Source: Gilliamella sp. WF3-4 (lineage in GTDB: Bacteria > Pseudomonadota > Gammaproteobacteria > Enterobacterales > Orbaceae). From it: a DNA stretch of 64,000 nucleotides. Below the pieces are notes generated by a model, which did no database searches, was not told where the DNA came from, and saw nothing but the letters and a program-made list of their open reading frames with translations. Numbering within the stretch: position 1 is the first letter of the stretch; each line of letters opens with the position of its first letter. The position numbers were made by a program, and so were the translations under genes. This document shows, piece after piece, positions 17,269-26,586 of the stretch. Where the stretch lies: contig NZ_LZGW01000007.1 in NCBI RefSeq assembly GCF_001690275.1, forward strand, positions 62,001 to 126,000, read 5' to 3'.

Positions 17269-17790
17269 ATGCAAAATTATCCGCACTATGGCAGTAAACA
17301 AAAATGGGTTCATTGGCTAACTTTTACCTTGGTTTTGTTCACGTTTTTAGTGGTTATATTTAAGGGGGGATTGTCAAACTATTTGGGGGGTATGCCGGTT
17401 ATTTACTTATTGCATAAATCTTTGGGTGCATTGATTTTTATCTTAACATTGTGGCGCTTTGTGTTAATAAAGCGCGAAGGTGTACCAGATGTTTTATCCA
17501 AAGATCATAAATTACAGCGGGTCTTGTCAAAATCAACGCAAGGGTTTATTTACATTTTATTGATTATTGTGCCGCTCTCTGGTTACTTGATGAGTCGTCA
17601 CCCACTGAATTTTTGGGGTATCATCTCTATACCTGCTGTTGATTTGCCAAATCAGGCTTATCAAATATTTCATAGCGTTCATCAAGCCAGTTCATATTTA
17701 CTTGGTATTTTACTTATCATACATATAGCTGGTGCTTTATATCATTATTTTGTAATTAAAGATAAAGTATTGCAATCAATGTTAAACTGA
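17269..17790 (+). CDS. Cytochrome b561 family protein
   Basis: The 173-residue protein has four predicted membrane helices and the conserved heme-ligand histidines of the bacterial b561/YodB group: His15 in KWVHWLTF, the HKSLGAL His, and the His residues of FHSVHQASSYLLG and LIIHIAGALYHYF. It would carry two b hemes in the inner membrane and pass electrons from ubiquinol, or accept them. It sits between msrA and msrB with good ribosome sites (AAAGGATGAG), so it is co-expressed with the two methionine sulfoxide reductases. A direct redox link is not shown. Confidence 0.88.
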   Translation: MQNYPHYGSKQKWVHWLTFTLVLFTFLVVIFKGGLSNYLGGMPVIYLLHKSLGALIFILTLWRFVLIKREGVPDVLSKDHKLQRVLSKSTQGFIYILLIIVPLSGYLMSRHPLNFWGIISIPAVDLPNQAYQIFHSVHQASSYLLGILLIIHIAGALYHYFVIKDKVLQSMLN

Positions 17791-17843
17791 TGTTAACCGA
17801 CATTAATTAAAACAAGTAACTTTAAACTACGAGAAGGTGATTT

Positions 17844-18284
17844 ATGAATAAAACCATGAAAGAAAAAGCGCTATCCATATTAACACCTATGCAATATTAT
17901 GTTACCCAACAAAATGGTACAGAGCCGCCGTTTGATAATGAATTTAATGCCAATCATCGTGAAGGATTATATGTCGATATAGTATCTGGTGAACCACTAT
18001 TTACCTCGTTAGATAAATTTGATTCAGGCTGCGGTTGGCCTAGCTTTGCTAAGCCAATAGATAAGAGTCGTATTATTGAAAAAAAAGATACCAGTTTTGC
18101 TATGCGTCGCACCGAAGTGCGATCAGCGAATGCCGACTCTCATCTTGGACATGTTTTTACTGATGGTCCAAAAGAACTAGGTGGGTTACGCTACTGTATT
18201 AATTCGGCTGCTTTACGATTTATACCTAAAGATGAATTAGAATATGCTGGTTATGGGCAGTACATAAAGCTATTTGATAAATAA
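17844..18284 (+). CDS. msrB: Peptide-methionine (R)-S-oxide reductase
   Basis: MsrB reduces the R-epimer of methionine sulfoxide. The 146-residue protein has the catalytic Cys118 in RYCINSAAL and the resolving-type Cys63 in DSGCGWPSF. The two CxxC zinc motifs of the zinc-containing class are absent (the position reads [14 protein letters not shown]), so this is the zinc-free type, as in Neisseria PilB. A GAAGGTGAT ribosome site lies before the ATG. It is the last gene of the operon, closed by a hairpin. Confidence 0.95.
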   Translation: MNKTMKEKALSILTPMQYYVTQQNGTEPPFDNEFNANHREGLYVDIVSGEPLFTSLDKFDSGCGWPSFAKPIDKSRIIEKKDTSFAMRRTEVRSANADSHLGHVFTDGPKELGGLRYCINSAALRFIPKDELEYAGYGQYIKLFDK

Positions 18285-18320
18285 TAAATAACAGTCGATA
18301 AAATAGAACTTATAAAATAA

Positions 18321-18352
18321 CAACCCTATCATCTAACAAGATGATAGGGTTG
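18321..18352. terminator. Bidirectional hairpin between msrB and lptG
   Basis: CAACCCTATCATCT and AGATGATAGGGTTG are perfect 14-base arms around AACA, in a convergent gap. Confidence 0.75.
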
Positions 18353-18369
18353 ATAAAATCTTTGCAAGC

Positions 18370-19434
18370 TTAGTTGTTTCGTTTAAATAAAATATAACTA
18401 ATTAACAAAAATACAACACTGGTTATCAACGATCCAACGATGGGATAAATTCCAATAACAATACTCACTTGTGCAAATAAATTATCAGCAATATAAAATA
18501 AGAAACCGAAGCTAATACCAATTACTATACGAATGCCCATCGATACGCTACGTAATGGACCAAAAATAAATGACAATGCGAGCAACATCATCACAGCAAC
18601 AGAAACGGGTTTGATAATCTTTTTCCAAAATAGCAAATCATAATACTTGGTATCTTGCCCTGAGCTTTTAAGAAATTGCGAATATTGATAAAGTCCAGAA
18701 GCTGACAATGAGTCAGGATCAAATGCGACAATACTTAATTTATCTGGGGTAATGTTTGTTTTCCAAGGGATGGATACCATATTGACTCCTACCACTTTAT
18801 TGAGCTCTGTTAGATCATTTTTTTCCACTTGCGATAAAGTCCAACTGTCATTTTCATATACGCCATAAGCAGCATGGGTGATGGATAGCAATTTATTTTG
18901 ATCAACCGAATAAATATAAACATTAGATATTGAATTATCGTTATTTACCTGTCCAATAAATACATAATCATTACCATCTTTAGCCCAAAGGCTGCCTTGC
19001 TGTGCCATTAAGGTATTACCATAAAGCTTTTCAGAACGCATATTGCGTGCAGTTTGTTCACTAATAGGGGCAATCCATTCACCAACTGCCATTGTAATTA
19101 ATACGAGTGGTAATGCTGTTTTCATAACCGCAAGGGCAATTTTGAAACGACTAAAGCCTGACGTTTCCATCACAATTAGTTCACTGCGTGATGCCAATAA
19201 GCCTAAACCAATTAAAGCCCCCAATAATGCAGCCATAGGAAAGAAAACTTCTAAGTCTTTTGGCGCCATTAAAAAGGTATAAACACCAACAGAAAACGCA
19301 TCATAATCAACTTTTATTTTTCGAAGTTGATCTATAAAACGGATAATACCCGACAGACTAATCAGCAGAAAAAGGCTAACACCAATGGTACTTAAAATAG
19401 TTTTACCAATATAACGATCTAAAATCGAAAACAC
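18370..19434 (-). CDS. lptG: LPS export permease LptG
   Basis: LptG is one of two inner-membrane permease subunits of the LptB2FGC lipopolysaccharide extractor. The 354-residue protein has three N-terminal helices (with the LptG pattern LDRYIGKTILSTIGVSLFLLISL and FFPMAALLGALIGLGLLASRSELIVMETSGFS in pieces), a periplasmic beta-jellyroll domain around residues 130-260, and three C-terminal helices. It begins 10 bp after the lptF stop codon on the same strand. Confidence 0.95.
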   Translation of the reverse strand: MFSILDRYIGKTILSTIGVSLFLLISLSGIIRFIDQLRKIKVDYDAFSVGVYTFLMAPKDLEVFFPMAALLGALIGLGLLASRSELIVMETSGFSRFKIALAVMKTALPLVLITMAVGEWIAPISEQTARNMRSEKLYGNTLMAQQGSLWAKDGNDYVFIGQVNNDNSISNVYIYSVDQNKLLSITHAAYGVYENDSWTLSQVEKNDLTELNKVVGVNMVSIPWKTNITPDKLSIVAFDPDSLSASGLYQYSQFLKSSGQDTKYYDLLFWKKIIKPVSVAVMMLLALSFIFGPLRSVSMGIRIVIGISFGFLFYIADNLFAQVSIVIGIYPIVGSLITSVVFLLISYILFKRNN

Positions 19435-19444
19435 ACTTTTCTCC

Positions 19445-20548
19445 TTAAGATGCCGAATATTTCAAGCGAAGTTTACGCATAAATAGATTATCCCAACAAT
19501 TTAAAATGAGTGCCAATACAAAATATCCTAAGTTCAACATATAAAACCACAATTCAGGATCTAATCGACCTTTCCCTGCATTAGCCTTAATTGAACTAGC
19601 TGACAAAAAGTAAACCAAATAAAGCAGTAACGCTGGAAAAACTTGAGCTAGGCGCCCTTGGCGTGGGTTAGATACGCTCAGAGGAATAACCAAAAATGCC
19701 ATCAAAGGCACCGAAATAATCAATGTTATTCGCCAATAAAATTCTGCATTGGCTTTAGGGGTATTAAGATTTGTAAGTTCAGACAATCCCAACTGTTGAA
19801 CATTGGTTTTATCGACCTCTTCAGTAATATTGAGTTCTTTGGGTTTAATGATACCTAAATAATTATGAAAGTTTGAGATCCGAAAATCTTTTAATTGCGC
19901 TGTACCTTCATAACGGTTGGCATTTTCAAGCTTAATGATTTGATTGCCTTCATCATCATGGCCTGTTTTACCCTTATTGGCAAGAATGATCGATGGTCGT
20001 TGATTGGCTTTGGGATTGATTTGCGCAATAAATACGTTTTCTAGGTTATTATTATCAACATTACCAATATAAATCACTGAATTACCATCTGGCGTTTGTT
20101 GAAATTGCCCCGCTAATAACCCCGCTAAACTCGGGTTTATTTTCGCATTTGCAAGTAGCTGATCTTGCTTAACGTTAGACCAAGGACCAAACCAAAGTGC
20201 ATTCAGCGCTGTCAATATGCAGGTTAGAATGCAGAGAAAAAGCACCACTTGATAAGTTAAATTCTTTTTAATGCCACAAGCATACATAGCGACCATTTCA
20301 CTGTCAGAATAAAGTCGTCCAAAGACAACAAGTACGCCTAAAAAAAGACTTAGCGGTAAAATAAGATCAGCCATATTTGACACGCCCAAAACTAATAATG
20401 GCATAATTAATTCTCGGGGGATCGAACCATCAATAGCGCTTGACAGAATTCTGATTAATTTTTGAGAAAAGAAAATCAGCAATAAAATAAATAGAATTGC
20501 TCCTTGGGTTTTCAATGTCTCTTTAACTAAATATCGACGAATTATCAC
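19445..20548 (-). CDS. lptF: LPS export permease LptF
   Basis: LptF pairs with LptG in the LPS transporter. The 367-residue protein starts MIIRRYLVKETLKTQGAILF and has the LptF pattern SDSEMVAMYACGIKK after the third helix, a periplasmic domain, and a closing membrane block with SVSNPRQGRLAQVFPALLLYL. It is divergent from pepA, as in E. coli, and precedes lptG in an operon. Confidence 0.95.
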   Translation of the reverse strand: MIIRRYLVKETLKTQGAILFILLLIFFSQKLIRILSSAIDGSIPRELIMPLLVLGVSNMADLILPLSLFLGVLVVFGRLYSDSEMVAMYACGIKKNLTYQVVLFLCILTCILTALNALWFGPWSNVKQDQLLANAKINPSLAGLLAGQFQQTPDGNSVIYIGNVDNNNLENVFIAQINPKANQRPSIILANKGKTGHDDEGNQIIKLENANRYEGTAQLKDFRISNFHNYLGIIKPKELNITEEVDKTNVQQLGLSELTNLNTPKANAEFYWRITLIISVPLMAFLVIPLSVSNPRQGRLAQVFPALLLYLVYFLSASSIKANAGKGRLDPELWFYMLNLGYFVLALILNCWDNLFMRKLRLKYSAS

Positions 20549-20685
20549 AACTTACCTATATATGTTGGCATAAAATCTGACTATTATAATCTGATTTGAG
20601 CGCTTTTAGTTATCTTTTTGTTGCTATCCAATAACGAAGCGATAGAATATTCATTATCTTTATCAATTCATAAACGAGAAACACC

Positions 20686-22167
20686 ATGGAATTTCAAATA
20701 AAAAATAGTGCTATTATCACCAAGCAAAAAGCAGAGTGTTTAGTTATTTCAATTGCTTCAGGAAAAAATCAGTCCGATTTTGTTAAAGATATTGACAACT
20801 CAACCCATGGTTTAGTTAGCCAACTCATTAAATCGGGTGACATAAGCAGTGAGTTGGGTAGAACTACGTTACTCTATGCCAACAGCAACAATTTAAAACA
20901 AAAACTGTTATTTGTCGGTTGTGATAAAGCCAAAAATTTTGATTTGTCACAAGCCAAAAAGGTGATTCAAGCAGTCATAAAAGAAGTTCTTGCCAAAAAA
21001 ATCAAAAATATTGCATGGGATTTGTTAACAATTAATCAAGCCAATAGTGCTCAAATCGCTAAACAATTACCGCAAATTGTTAGCGATATTACTTATCAAT
21101 TTGATGAATTTAAAACGACTAAAGCGCCTGTACCAAGTTTAACTAATGTGACATTATTCACTCACAACGAAAATGAGTTACCACAGTTAGCTAGTAATTT
21201 GTTACAAGGTCAAATTATTGCTGATGCGATTGCCACAACAAAAACCATTGCCAATATGCCATCAAACGTTTGTAACGCAAAATACTTAGCCGATCAAGGT
21301 AAACAACTAGGCAAATTACACTCGTCATTAAAGGTCACTTGCCTTGGCGAAGATGAGTTGGCAAAATTAAGCATGAATGCTTATTTAGCCGTCGGGCGTG
21401 GTTCAGAAAATGAATCAATTATGACCATTATTGAATATGCAGGAGCAAAAGACAAACAAGCCAAACCGTATGTATTAGTCGGCAAAGGGCTTACTTTTGA
21501 TTCTGGTGGCATATCTATCAAACCATCGGCAGGTATGGATGAAATGAAATATGATATGTGTGGTGCAGCGACGGTATATGGCGTTATGCAAGCTGTAGCC
21601 GAATTAAAATTACCAATTAATGTCGTAGGTATTATGGCAGGTTGCGAAAATATGCCAGATGGCAACAGTTATCGGCCTGGTGATATATTAACGACAATGT
21701 CTGGTACCACTGTTGAAGTAATTAACACCGATGCTGAAGGTCGTTTAGTGTTATGTGATGCTTTAACTTATGTTGAACGTTATAATCCAAAAGCGGTTAT
21801 TGATATTGCTACCTTAACGGGAGCTTGTATTGTTGCATTGGGGCATCACTATACAGGCGTAATGGGCAATAATGATCAATTGATAGCACAACTTGTTTCC
21901 GCCTCTCAAAAAGCAGGTGACAAAGCATGGGCACTACCGATTGATAATGACTTCCAAGAACAAATTAAATCTATATGTGCCGATATTGTGAATGCAGGTG
22001 GTCGAGATGGGGGCACCATTACTGCTGCATGCTTTTTATCACGCTTTACCGAAAAATATCAATGGGCGCATTTAGATATTGCCGGCACAGCATGGAGCTC
22101 AGGTGCAAAAAAAGGTGCAACAGGACGCCCTGTGGCGATGTTGATTCAATACTTACTAGACCAATAA
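20686..22167 (+). CDS. pepA: Leucyl aminopeptidase A
   Basis: PepA is a hexameric dimetal M17 aminopeptidase. E. coli PepA also binds DNA in carAB control and in Xer recombination at cer sites. The 493-residue protein shows metal-binding Lys/Asp in GKGLTFDSGGISIKPS and the signature NTDAEGRL near residues 347-354. An N-terminal domain of about 170 residues precedes the catalytic domain. It is divergent from lptF and followed closely by holC, the conserved pepA-holC order; valS, usually next, is absent here. Confidence 0.96.
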   Translation: MEFQIKNSAIITKQKAECLVISIASGKNQSDFVKDIDNSTHGLVSQLIKSGDISSELGRTTLLYANSNNLKQKLLFVGCDKAKNFDLSQAKKVIQAVIKEVLAKKIKNIAWDLLTINQANSAQIAKQLPQIVSDITYQFDEFKTTKAPVPSLTNVTLFTHNENELPQLASNLLQGQIIADAIATTKTIANMPSNVCNAKYLADQGKQLGKLHSSLKVTCLGEDELAKLSMNAYLAVGRGSENESIMTIIEYAGAKDKQAKPYVLVGKGLTFDSGGISIKPSAGMDEMKYDMCGAATVYGVMQAVAELKLPINVVGIMAGCENMPDGNSYRPGDILTTMSGTTVEVINTDAEGRLVLCDALTYVERYNPKAVIDIATLTGACIVALGHHYTGVMGNNDQLIAQLVSASQKAGDKAWALPIDNDFQEQIKSICADIVNAGGRDGGTITAACFLSRFTEKYQWAHLDIAGTAWSSGAKKGATGRPVAMLIQYLLDQ

Positions 22168-22183
22168 ATTGAGCGTTGATCTA

Positions 22184-22639
22184 ATGAAAAAAGTCATCTT
22201 CTACTTACTTGAAAACCAAACACAAGCCGACGAATCGGGCATTTTGTTTTTTGAGAAGTTAGCATGTCAAAAAATTGTTGAAGCATGGCACGCGAATCAG
22301 CGCGTGCAAGTTGCTTGTCAAGATCAGGCTCAGGCCGAACGAATCGATGAATACCTTTGGCAACTCGAAACGGATAATTTTGTTCCTCATAATTTGGCTG
22401 GCGAAGGGATGAAAGGCGGATCGCCGGTTGAAATTAGTTGGCCACAAAAACGGAGTAGCGCAAGCCGTCAGTTGCTGATTAATTTACAAGAGCAGTTTCC
22501 CGAATTTGCTGGTGTCTATCGTGATATTATCGATTTTGTGCCAACCGATGAGCGACTAAAGTCGCTCGCAAGGGTTAGGTATAAGTTATATAAAGAGGCT
22601 GGTTTTAATCTTAAAACGATTCCGATAATTTGTGACTAA
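22184..22639 (+). CDS. holC: DNA polymerase III chi subunit
   Basis: Chi links the clamp loader (through psi) to single-strand binding protein. The ATG at 22184 (MKKVIFYLLENQTQADESG) matches the family start. A TTG at 22169 would add five residues. The 151-residue protein contains KIVEAWHANQRVQVACQDQAQAERIDEYLW in pieces and the FVPHNLAGEG and PVEISW motifs typical of chi. It sits 16 bp after pepA. Confidence 0.93.
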   Translation: MKKVIFYLLENQTQADESGILFFEKLACQKIVEAWHANQRVQVACQDQAQAERIDEYLWQLETDNFVPHNLAGEGMKGGSPVEISWPQKRSSASRQLLINLQEQFPEFAGVYRDIIDFVPTDERLKSLARVRYKLYKEAGFNLKTIPIICD

Positions 22640-23297
22640 AAAAGTATCTTATTAATTTATTTTTGTTTTTTGTTATCAATAAAAACTTCAATAAAATCAA
22701 TGTCTTTTCTGACGGTTTTTTGATGGCGATTAACAAGATACCGAACAATCGACAATCGTTTTAAACTTGTTTTATCAATTCATTAAAATTAATTACCATA
22801 ACGAATTTAAATCGTTTATAAAAAGTTTTTTGCAAATCTCATCTGGTTTTTCTTTTGTTAAGCAAGGCGGTATGTTCTATTTTTTTAGTGTCACGCTCAT
22901 TTCAATACTTAATAATAACTACCGGCAACTAGTGCAATGTTATATCGCTAGTTAACCTAAAAATAGATAAAACCCATCATTAATCTAAACGCCTTTTATG
23001 TCATACTTTTATGTCATAAAAGCGGGTATTAGTCAAAGTTAACAGCGTTAACTATTATTGATGCTATTTGTTTAAGGCCGAAAATATACTAGCAATTGAG
23101 AAAAATTCGCAAATTGAATAAAAATATTAGGCGAAATGATTTTTACCGAAAATAATGACCACCGAAGTAAATAGTGCTTGAAAATGAAAAAGAGCACCTT
23201 GTGTAACCATTTTTATTATTGTCTGTTTAAAGACTATTTTGCCAGTTTATGGTATGATTAGCGCCAAATTCAATGGCAATAATGCGTTATGGTGATT
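22640..23297. other. Gap between holC and dnaX
   Basis: No gene supported. A 62-codon frame at 22767-22955 has no ribosome site or recognisable product. A perfect 17-bp palindrome (CTTTTATG-T-CATAAAAG) lies at 23006-23022, next to a partial direct repeat of itself. The dnaX promoter is probably near TATGAT at 23250-23260. Confidence 0.4.
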
Positions 23298-25424
23298 ATG
23301 AGTTATCAAGTTCTGGCACGCAAATGGCGACCAAAATCATTTTCCGAAGTTGTTGGGCAGCAACATGTCCTTAAAATTCTGTCTAATGCGCTTTCACTTG
23401 GACGCGTCCATCACGCTTATTTGTTTTCTGGTACTCGTGGTGTAGGTAAAACGTCGATTGCCCGTTTATTGGCTAAGGGTTTGAACTGCGAAACGGGTAT
23501 AACAGCCACTCCTTGTGGTGTATGTGATAATTGTCGTGATATTGAGCTAGGTCGATTTGTTGACCTTTTAGAAATTGATGCCGCATCACGTACTAAAGTT
23601 GAAGATACACGTGAAATACTTGATAATATTCAATATTTGCCAACAAAAGGTCGATTTAAAGTTTATTTGATTGACGAAGTGCATATGTTGTCTCGCAGTA
23701 GTTTTAATGCGCTACTAAAAACTTTAGAAGAGCCTCCTGAGCATGTTAAGTTTTTATTAGCGACCACCGATCCGCAAAAATTACCCATTACGATATTATC
23801 ACGTTGTTTGCATTTACATTTAAATGTGCTTGATACGGCTTTAATTAGCCAGCAACTTGAGCGTATTTTACAATTAGAACAAATCAGTAGTGATCCCAAA
23901 GCAATTAGCTTATTAGCAAAAGCAGCTAACGGCAGTATGCGTGATGCTTTGAGTTTGACTGATCAAGCGATTGCTCTTGGCAATGGTATCATTGATGCAA
24001 AATCAGTGGCAATAATGCTTGGCACACTTGATAAATCGATTCCATTTGCTCTTGTTGAGGCAATGCATAATGGTAATGGCAATGCCTTAATGCAACAGAT
24101 TGAAGCGGCAGCTATGCAAGGTGCAAATTGGGATCATTTATTAGCTGAAACAATTACACTGTTGCACCAAATTGCTTTATTGCAAGTAGTACCAACGGCA
24201 CTTGGTGATTATACTGATAATGAAGAGCGCATCCGTTTTTTAGCACAATCTATGGCGCCAAATGATGTACAACTTTTTTATCAAATTCTATTGATGGGGC
24301 GTAAAGAACTAAGTTTTGCACCTGATAAAAAAATTGGCGTGGAAATGAGCTTTTTACGTGCTTTAGCTTTTATACCAAAGTCGGTTGATGCTGTTACATC
24401 ATCAGTAATGCTACGGACTGCAAGCAATACGCAGCAACCAGAGTCAATCCAAGCACAACCTAAGACTAATCAACAATCGCAAACACAACAACCTAAAAAT
24501 AATGTTGAGCAGGTTACATCTCAACAACGTTCGTTACACGCAGTAACAAGTTCGAGTTTACCACCAAAGTTACAAACCGAAGAACAAAAAAAGAACGATT
24601 TAATGGCAGATGTAGTTCCTTTAAAAGCGGAACCAACTGCTGATGCAAAACCGAAAACGGTTGATTTAGCGATTCCTGATGATGCTCCGTCGGTGACTAA
24701 AAGCATTTTAGAAATGCGTATGCAGCTAATCAAAGAGGAACAAAGTTCAAAAAAGTCTGAATTGGTTGATGTAAATCAACCTAAAAAACGAGTCGTTAAT
24801 GAGTCACTGACGCGAATTAAACAGAATATTCAGCAACCAGTAAATGAGGTTAGCGCAGATCCCCATAATACGGATCATGATGATAGTAAAGAAGAAATCA
24901 CTGCTGAAAATTATCAATGGCAAGCTAGTGGTTTAATTGCTATGAAGGAAGAATTGGTTATTGATACTAAGGCCTTTCGTGAATCGCTTAACGGCGACAA
25001 AACCCCCGAAATGACCCAAAAACTGATTACAGAAATGGCGCAAAAAAATGCTTGGTGTGCCGAAATTGAGCAATTGAATTTGCCACCGTTGCTTAAACAA
25101 ATTGTGGTTAATGCCGTTTTTCAACAAGTGGATGATAATACTATTGTGTTACGTGTGCGCTCGGCAGTTAAGCATTTAATTAATTCGGCAAATAACGTAG
25201 CTAAAGTGCAAAAGGCGCTTTGTGAACAACGTAAGCAAGAACTTGATGTAAAAATCATTATTGATGACAATCAAGATGATAAAACACCATTGGAAATGCG
25301 CGAAGCATTGTATCAACAAAAATTAGCACAAGCTAAAATAATCATTGCTGAAGATCCCAAAGTGGCAACAATTTGCCGATATTTTGACGCTAAGATTGAT
25401 GAGACAAGTGTTCGTCCTGTATAA
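23298..25424 (+). CDS. dnaX: DNA polymerase III tau (and probable gamma) subunit
   Basis: DnaX is the clamp-loader ATPase and replisome organiser. The ATG at 23298 (MSYQVLARKWRPKSFSEVVGQQHV) matches the E. coli start. An ATG three codons upstream is an alternative. The 708-residue protein has Walker A GTRGVGKTS, a zinc module C-x8-C-x2-C-x2-C region (CETGITATPCGVCDNC), DEVH, and the SRC sensor. A linker rich in Gln and Lys separates it from the tau-specific domain. Codons 430-432 read CAA AAA AAG, an A AAA AAG slip heptamer in the right frame, so a short gamma form is likely. Confidence 0.97.
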   Translation: MSYQVLARKWRPKSFSEVVGQQHVLKILSNALSLGRVHHAYLFSGTRGVGKTSIARLLAKGLNCETGITATPCGVCDNCRDIELGRFVDLLEIDAASRTKVEDTREILDNIQYLPTKGRFKVYLIDEVHMLSRSSFNALLKTLEEPPEHVKFLLATTDPQKLPITILSRCLHLHLNVLDTALISQQLERILQLEQISSDPKAISLLAKAANGSMRDALSLTDQAIALGNGIIDAKSVAIMLGTLDKSIPFALVEAMHNGNGNALMQQIEAAAMQGANWDHLLAETITLLHQIALLQVVPTALGDYTDNEERIRFLAQSMAPNDVQLFYQILLMGRKELSFAPDKKIGVEMSFLRALAFIPKSVDAVTSSVMLRTASNTQQPESIQAQPKTNQQSQTQQPKNNVEQVTSQQRSLHAVTSSSLPPKLQTEEQKKNDLMADVVPLKAEPTADAKPKTVDLAIPDDAPSVTKSILEMRMQLIKEEQSSKKSELVDVNQPKKRVVNESLTRIKQNIQQPVNEVSADPHNTDHDDSKEEITAENYQWQASGLIAMKEELVIDTKAFRESLNGDKTPEMTQKLITEMAQKNAWCAEIEQLNLPPLLKQIVVNAVFQQVDDNTIVLRVRSAVKHLINSANNVAKVQKALCEQRKQELDVKIIIDDNQDDKTPLEMREALYQQKLAQAKIIIAEDPKVATICRYFDAKIDETSVRPV
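24587..24643 (+). promoter_or_regulatory. Programmed -1 frameshift site in dnaX
   Basis: The heptamer A AAA AAG (24587-24593) is in the same frame and at the same codon position (about 430) as in E. coli dnaX. A -1 shift reads 16 more codons (ERFNGRCSSFKSGTNC) and ends at TGA 24641-24643, giving a 448-residue gamma. Downstream, GCAG...GTTCC (24606-24619) can pair with GGAAC...CTGC (24629-24640) as a stimulatory stem. A clear upstream Shine-Dalgarno stimulator is not evident. Confidence 0.75.
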
Positions 25425-25455
25425 TACAGCGATATTTTTTTAACGAGGAATAATT

Positions 25456-25794
25456 ATGTTTTCAGGTGGAAAAGGTGGCTTGGGCAATTTAATGAAACAA
25501 GCCCAACAAATGCAAGCAAAAATGCAACAAGCGCAAGAAGAGATCGCCAAATTGGAAGTTACTGGCGAGTCTGGTGCCGGCTTAGTCAAAGTTACGATTA
25601 ATGGTGCACACAGTTGTAAGCGTGTTGAAATTGATCCATCACTTATGGCTGATGATGATAAAGAAATGTTAGAAGATCTTATTGCTGCTGCTTATAATGA
25701 TGCAGCGCGTCGTTTAGATACAGCACAGAAAGAACGTATGGCGCAAGTTACTGGCGGCATGCAATTACCGCCAGGTTTTAAAATGCCATTCTAA
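25456..25794 (+). CDS. ybaB: Nucleoid-associated protein YbaB/EbfC
   Basis: YbaB is a small dimeric DNA-binding protein. The 112-residue sequence has the family features: a Met/Gln-rich first helix ([21 protein letters not shown]), [27 protein letters not shown], and a Pro-rich end ([13 protein letters not shown]). It follows dnaX with a ribosome site (ACGAGGAA), as in many gammaproteobacteria. The usual third gene, recR, is not next. Confidence 0.95.
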   Translation: MFSGGKGGLGNLMKQAQQMQAKMQQAQEEIAKLEVTGESGAGLVKVTINGAHSCKRVEIDPSLMADDDKEMLEDLIAAAYNDAARRLDTAQKERMAQVTGGMQLPPGFKMPF

Positions 25795-25821
25795 GATAAC
25801 GCATTAATTTTGCGATTTATG

Positions 25822-25850
25822 TTGCCGACATAGTCAACAAATGTCGGCAA
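25822..25850 (+). terminator. Terminator after ybaB
   Basis: TTGCCGACAT and ATGTCGGCAA arms with a 9-nt loop are followed by a TATTATTTTATT tail. Confidence 0.85.
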
Positions 25851-25864
25851 TATTATTTTATTGC

Positions 25865-25880
25865 CTGTCTATTTATACAG
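25865..25880. promoter_or_regulatory. LexA (SOS) box of ruvAB
   Basis: CTGT-CTATTTAT-ACAG is a perfect CTGT-N8-ACAG site 84 bp before the ruvA start. ruvAB is SOS-regulated in E. coli, which supports the site and shows this organism keeps a LexA regulon with the enterobacterial box. Confidence 0.85.
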
Positions 25881-25964
25881 TTTTTCTTTATTATTTTTTT
25901 GCTATCGGGTAAACTACGCTTAATTATTTGCTGATTTATTACGCTTTATTATTAAGGATATATT

Positions 25965-26573
25965 GTGATTGGTCGTTTACGAGGCACTATTATTGAAAAA
26001 CAACCCCCAAAAGTACTGATTGAAGTTGGCGGTGTCGGTTATGATGTATTTATGCCGATGACCTGTTTTTATGAATTACCCGAAAATGGGCAAGAAGTTA
26101 TTGTGTTAACCCATTTTGCAGTTCGTGAAGATGCTCAAGTATTGTATGGCTTTAATCAAGATCAAGAGCGTGAGCTATTTCGTGAGCTAATAAAAGTCAA
26201 TGGAGTAGGACCTAAATTAGCGTTAGCCATTTTATCAGGTATGTCCGCAGGGCAATTTATTAGCGCTGTTGAGCAAGGTGAAATTAAAACCTTAGTAAAA
26301 CTACCCGGTGTAGGTAACAAAACAGCTGAACGGTTAATTGTGGAAATGAAAGATCGCATTAAACGGTTTGGAGAACAATCATCAAGCGCTAACACCGCTA
26401 TTGAAACAAATAGTGTTCAAAAATCGGCTAATCAAATTGAAAGCGAGGCGGTTTCAGCTCTAATTGCACTTGGTTATAAACCGCAAGAAGCCAGTCGTAT
26501 CATTAATAAAGTCATTAACCCAGATATGGATTGTGAAACACTGATTCGTGAAGCCTTAAAATCGGCATTGTAA
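25965..26573 (+). CDS. ruvA: Holliday junction DNA helicase subunit RuvA
   Basis: RuvA binds four-way junctions and loads RuvB. The 202-residue protein starts with GTG ([15 protein letters not shown], identical in style to E. coli) after AAGGATAT. Domain I is the OB fold, domain II has two helix-hairpin-helix motifs ([19 protein letters not shown] and [19 protein letters not shown]), and domain III is a C-terminal UBA-like segment that contacts RuvB. It lies behind a LexA box. ruvC is not upstream, unlike E. coli. Confidence 0.97.
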   Translation: MIGRLRGTIIEKQPPKVLIEVGGVGYDVFMPMTCFYELPENGQEVIVLTHFAVREDAQVLYGFNQDQERELFRELIKVNGVGPKLALAILSGMSAGQFISAVEQGEIKTLVKLPGVGNKTAERLIVEMKDRIKRFGEQSSSANTAIETNSVQKSANQIESEAVSALIALGYKPQEASRIINKVINPDMDCETLIREALKSAL

Positions 26574-26586
26574 ATAGGGATTTATT

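Noticed and set aside
22767-22955. 62-codon frame between holC and dnaX
   Set aside because: No ribosome site, no recognisable domain, composition like surrounding AT-rich spacer.
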